The notes beneath the pieces were generated by a model, which was not told the origin of the DNA, ran no database searches, and was given only the letters and a program-made list of their open reading frames with translations. Made by a program: the position numbers and the translations under genes. From JAEINY01 sp942490535 (GTDB taxonomy: Bacteria > Bacteroidota > Bacteroidia > Bacteroidales > Marinilabiliaceae), in assembly GCA_942490535.1 (NCBI GenBank), contig CALNXQ010000008.1, forward strand, positions 310,001-374,000: a DNA stretch of 64,000 bases, in the 5' to 3' direction. Positions 62,101 through 64,000 of the stretch are shown in pieces (positions within the stretch are counted from its first letter, which is position 1; each line of letters opens with the position of its first letter).

Positions 62101-64000
62101 AAGTCACACGGTTTAACATTTCAATGGCACAATCCACACCGTTATCACCAATCACAAAATACTCACCCTCTTCATTCACCAGAGGGAATAACTGAGCCAC
62201 TCCATTACCTACGAAACTCCCTTTGGCTGTTCCACTAATACTTCCAGGTGCATCAGCTAAATATAGCGTGTAAGTAACAGCTGATTCTGTAGCTGATAAT
62301 CCAAATTGTTGACCGGGATCGCCATTACAAATATCACCGGCACCTGTTACGGAATACTGATTGATGGCACCCGGAACATTTATAAGTACATCATCTATTA
62401 ATAAATCTTCACAACCATTTAAACTAGCATAGGCATTATAAGTGGCTGCAACATCAACTATTGCATTTGGAAATTCAATGTCATTACCATTACCTATCAC
62501 AATATTACCAGTACGAATACCCCCTTTTACTAATTCATAAACGACTCCAGCTTCTGAATTTTCCACAATCACAATAGCCCCTGTTGAACAATCAGTTCCT
62601 GTACCAGCCTTAACCGAAAGTAGTTTAGATAAATCAGCATAGGATTTCTCGGCAATAGCAAAACGACCATTCATCTCCGAAGTACAAGAAGTAACACCGT
62701 CTTTTTTGCGCCCAACTATATAATAGGTATCTGTTCCGGTTATCTCGAATGTGAGCAACCCACCAGTTCCATCCGTCCACGGACCAGTAGTAGCATCGCC
62801 TTCTCGCTCCCATCGGTACTCCACATCCGCTTCAGATCCATTCAAACGCAAGTAAGTGACACTGCCGGTACAATAATCGCCATCAGAGGTCACATCAAAA
62901 GCAAATGGCAGAGGATCCACAACAATATCAAGCGTATTATTCATAGGTGACTGACACCCTACACCTGGTTTTGCTGCCGTCACAGAATAAGTACCAGTTG
63001 TTAAGAAAGTACCAGGGAAGAATAAAGGTGTTGCATTATCGGTTACTGTTCCTGTTATAGGACCACCTTGCGCAACGCCACCTAAATACAATTGATATTC
63101 AACCCCTAACTCTTGACCTGCTAACCAAAGCTGCAATCCTGTTCCATCACCGAAACAGTAATGCCCTCCATTAGTAGCTTCCAGATTATGAGTCACCGGA
63201 AGAGCGATGGTTTGCACATCAACACTACCGTTCATTGGAAATTCACATCCAGAACCGGAAAGCACACGAACGGTATACACTCCATCTGCAGTGAACAGTC
63301 CTAATGAAATATCACCACTATTACCAGGAACTGAAACGCCAGTATCAACACCATCTTTATAAACTACATAATTAACAGTACTATTGAGTGAACCATCTAA
63401 ACGAATTTCAATACCTACATCTCCTGCACAATATCTACCATCAGTCGGGATGGAGTAGACATTGAAAGGTACATCTGATCCGTCACCATTGATGGTAAAG
63501 GCTCCATCCATTAAAATTGAACATCCGAATGAACTTACCGCTTGCACGGTATATACGCCAATAACACTTTGAGCAGAAAAGCTGATCGCATTTCCATCAC
63601 CCACAACAGTTTCAACTAAAGCACCATTGAGCAATAAATTATAGTTAATATTGTTATCTGAGTCGGCTACTCCAATGATCCAACCAACTCCAGCATTACA
63701 ACCCGTCTCTGACCCATTGTATGGATTTACCTGATAAACAGATGGAAGTGGATTTTCAGTGACCGTGATTCGATTTTTCATTTCGAAGCGATCGGCTGGT
63801 ACTGTCAAATAGTAACCTTCAATTCTATATTCCTCAGTTCCGGGGAGATTGTCCCACTGAACAGCATTTGTTCCATCATGAGTGATGGTTCCGATAATAT
63901 TATTATCCGATGTCCGAATTAAGTCATAAGTCACACCGTCTTGTGGAGCAGTTAAATAAATACTGACTCCCACATCTCCTTGACAATGTTCGGTAGCAGA
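59186..64000 (-). CDS. Giant repeat adhesin with type IX secretion gliding-type C-terminal domain, N-terminus beyond window
   Basis: The frame is open from the stop at 59186 through base 64000, so at least 1604 residues are seen and the N-terminus lies outside. At least 13-14 repeats of about 85-95 residues each are present. Each opens with a Cys in a [YF]C-x-G motif (for example YCAGDVGIEIRLDGS) and ends with an inner 'G-C-x-x-x-M-x-G' pair, so each probably has a disulphide, and each contains Y-x-L and GTY-type strands of an Ig-like fold. After a non-repeat stretch, the last ~95 residues carry the type-B T9SS signal: IPNVITPNGDGMNEYFEIVG, then LEVFNRWGTLVYRSKG, then LPSGTYFYVFSV. Such proteins are large surface adhesins in gliding or biofilm roles. 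Confidence 0.9.
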   Translation of the reverse strand, partial: SATEHCQGDVGVSIYLTAPQDGVTYDLIRTSDNNIIGTITHDGTNAVQWDNLPGTEEYRIEGYYLTVPADRFEMKNRITVTENPLPSVYQVNPYNGSETGCNAGVGWIIGVADSDNNINYNLLLNGALVETVVGDGNAISFSAQSVIGVYTVQAVSSFGCSILMDGAFTINGDGSDVPFNVYSIPTDGRYCAGDVGIEIRLDGSLNSTVNYVVYKDGVDTGVSVPGNSGDISLGLFTADGVYTVRVLSGSGCEFPMNGSVDVQTIALPVTHNLEATNGGHYCFGDGTGLQLWLAGQELGVEYQLYLGGVAQGGPITGTVTDNATPLFFPGTFLTTGTYSVTAAKPGVGCQSPMNNTLDIVVDPLPFAFDVTSDGDYCTGSVTYLRLNGSEADVEYRWEREGDATTGPWTDGTGGLLTFEITGTDTYYIVGRKKDGVTSCTSEMNGRFAIAEKSYADLSKLLSVKAGTGTDCSTGAIVIVENSEAGVVYELVKGGIRTGNIVIGNGNDIEFPNAIVDVAATYNAYASLNGCEDLLIDDVLINVPGAINQYSVTGAGDICNGDPGQQFGLSATESAVTYTLYLADAPGSISGTAKGSFVGNGVAQLFPLVNEEGEYFVIGDNGVDCAIEMLNRVTLTVNPLPVAFKMIGSGYFCDPSDGAEIGIDNSEASVTYTLQYDDGSGLGNIATAVGVAGADTITFGKYVDLGAYKVVAITDKGCTSSMNGEVVVQQVAAPNNYLVVSDGTNYCNDQSGIELRMEHSEKAVVYEIFDATNKLIASVTGDGNDNLVLGIFNAGSYTVYGSYGGDACHTVMNSGASIEVTELVRPAKFNMSADAYDICGAAGTTLKLDGSELGYTYQLYVAGVHETTSDIVGTANPISWAITSTTSGIVSYEIRAVSGGTCDLSMGSVEINYKDAPVVPSVLRPDGDSYCDFNSGVRVGVEATVAGISYQLIETSGGSSVGFIQGDGTDKFFSGLIGGTTDYSVVATVNSSGCSTSTTPFTITANRSANIYSVSSDVEKTCTSTNIIITLSGSDTGVDYELNTDGIPSGTLTSGTGNSLTWTVTEPVEGEVIYEVVANPGVACELSMGTVDVSYNLSPSVFELVSEGGVSEYCADETGIRLGLDGSQNNIGYRLYNMDNEVVDYKTGDGNPFYFINVHVAGTYRVDAVDFGTGCVSDMTGAIILIENSLPLTDIAMEPENGPATVTEITLTTTEDGVSYQLIKDGVDYGASVDAPGGSAGISLGTPSSMGVYTVRATNMTTGCTSILNDQTILDSQNIDEKDFMSAKAVVDDPFCPNEDRTIRLLNSQPEVVYTLIRDGFKLSGKTGVGNGNDIEIIDDTPLDDDRSNGILNYGIFAEYPGTSISKTFAKTIKIFAWPSKFDAVRDTLRINPGFTEGTIDLASNDLPSLSFYVDPVADAFDYSWAVVYDFIKKDPEASDNIPYFGNVSLESDGTILKYSKRPNFTSTDSVSYYINLLGCGPTHNDTTTVLVIAGNESINDQAILIPNVITPNGDGMNEYFEIVGIERLSSSKLEVFNRWGTLVYRSKGQAYENDWDGSGSEAAMVSLGDKLPSGTYFYVFSVTVIGSEGKEITQEYSGYIELRR

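Noticed and set aside
1..64000. tRNA or rRNA genes
   Set aside because: None recognised by eye on either strand; a tRNA scan was not possible here.

Overview
The window reads as a chromosomal segment of a Bacteroidota bacterium. It has a SusC/SusD pair, three type IX secretion-associated genes (a giant adhesin with a gliding-type C-terminal sorting domain, a PorP/SprF protein and a TPR/PD40/OmpA protein), many exported lipoproteins, Bacteroidota-type promoters (TTG, about 20 bp, then TAnnTTTG), and IS66 and IS256 elements. It is probably a free-living polysaccharide degrader; genus cannot be read from the sequence.

Layout. 1-4322: the partial 3'-portion of a TPR/PD40 protein gene, a lysophosphatidate acyltransferase, a metallophosphoesterase, a ferredoxin-nitroreductase and a small YkgJ-type protein. 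4408-9222: sfsA and two overlapping DUF3857/transglutaminase-like genes. 9223-9916: an intergenic stretch with a palindrome and a 105-bp tandem repeat. 9917-25341: a polysaccharide-utilisation locus, all on the minus strand: GH8, GH9, two ROK kinases, an MFS sugar transporter, GH2, LacI, SusD, SusC. The GH2 looks like the exo-beta-D-glucosaminidase group and the GH9 like the Vibrio-type glucosaminidase group, so I infer chitosan or glucosamine oligosaccharides as the substrate rather than cellulose. The GH2 operon and susC share one promoter design, with a LacI-type operator on the -33 element.

26022-33642: PaaI-like thioesterase, an FGE-like lipoprotein with both catalytic cysteines, and an RND efflux operon. 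33720-35790: an IS66-type element with terminal inverted repeats and an 8-bp near-perfect target duplication. 35916-40662: fused trehalose-6-phosphate synthase/phosphatase, divergent GH15, ferritin. 40922-44513: a three-gene acyl-CoA (probably propionyl-CoA) carboxylase operon. 44714-49996: DUF1223 lipoprotein, a small hypothetical protein, PHP phosphatase, release factor 3, FlK-like thioesterase, UPF0316 membrane protein. 50036-51509: an IS256 element with a perfect 8-bp target duplication, followed by a 21-bp-period repeat array.

51892-64000: an exonuclease/GIY-YIG fusion, a candidate 6S-like RNA with its own promoter and terminator, a YihY/BrkB membrane protein, the RNase P RNA gene rnpB, a tandem SPOR-like protein, and a T9SS surface operon (giant repeat adhesin, PorP/SprF, PorE-like OmpA protein). 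The adhesin runs off the right edge. No tRNA, rRNA or CRISPR array was found.
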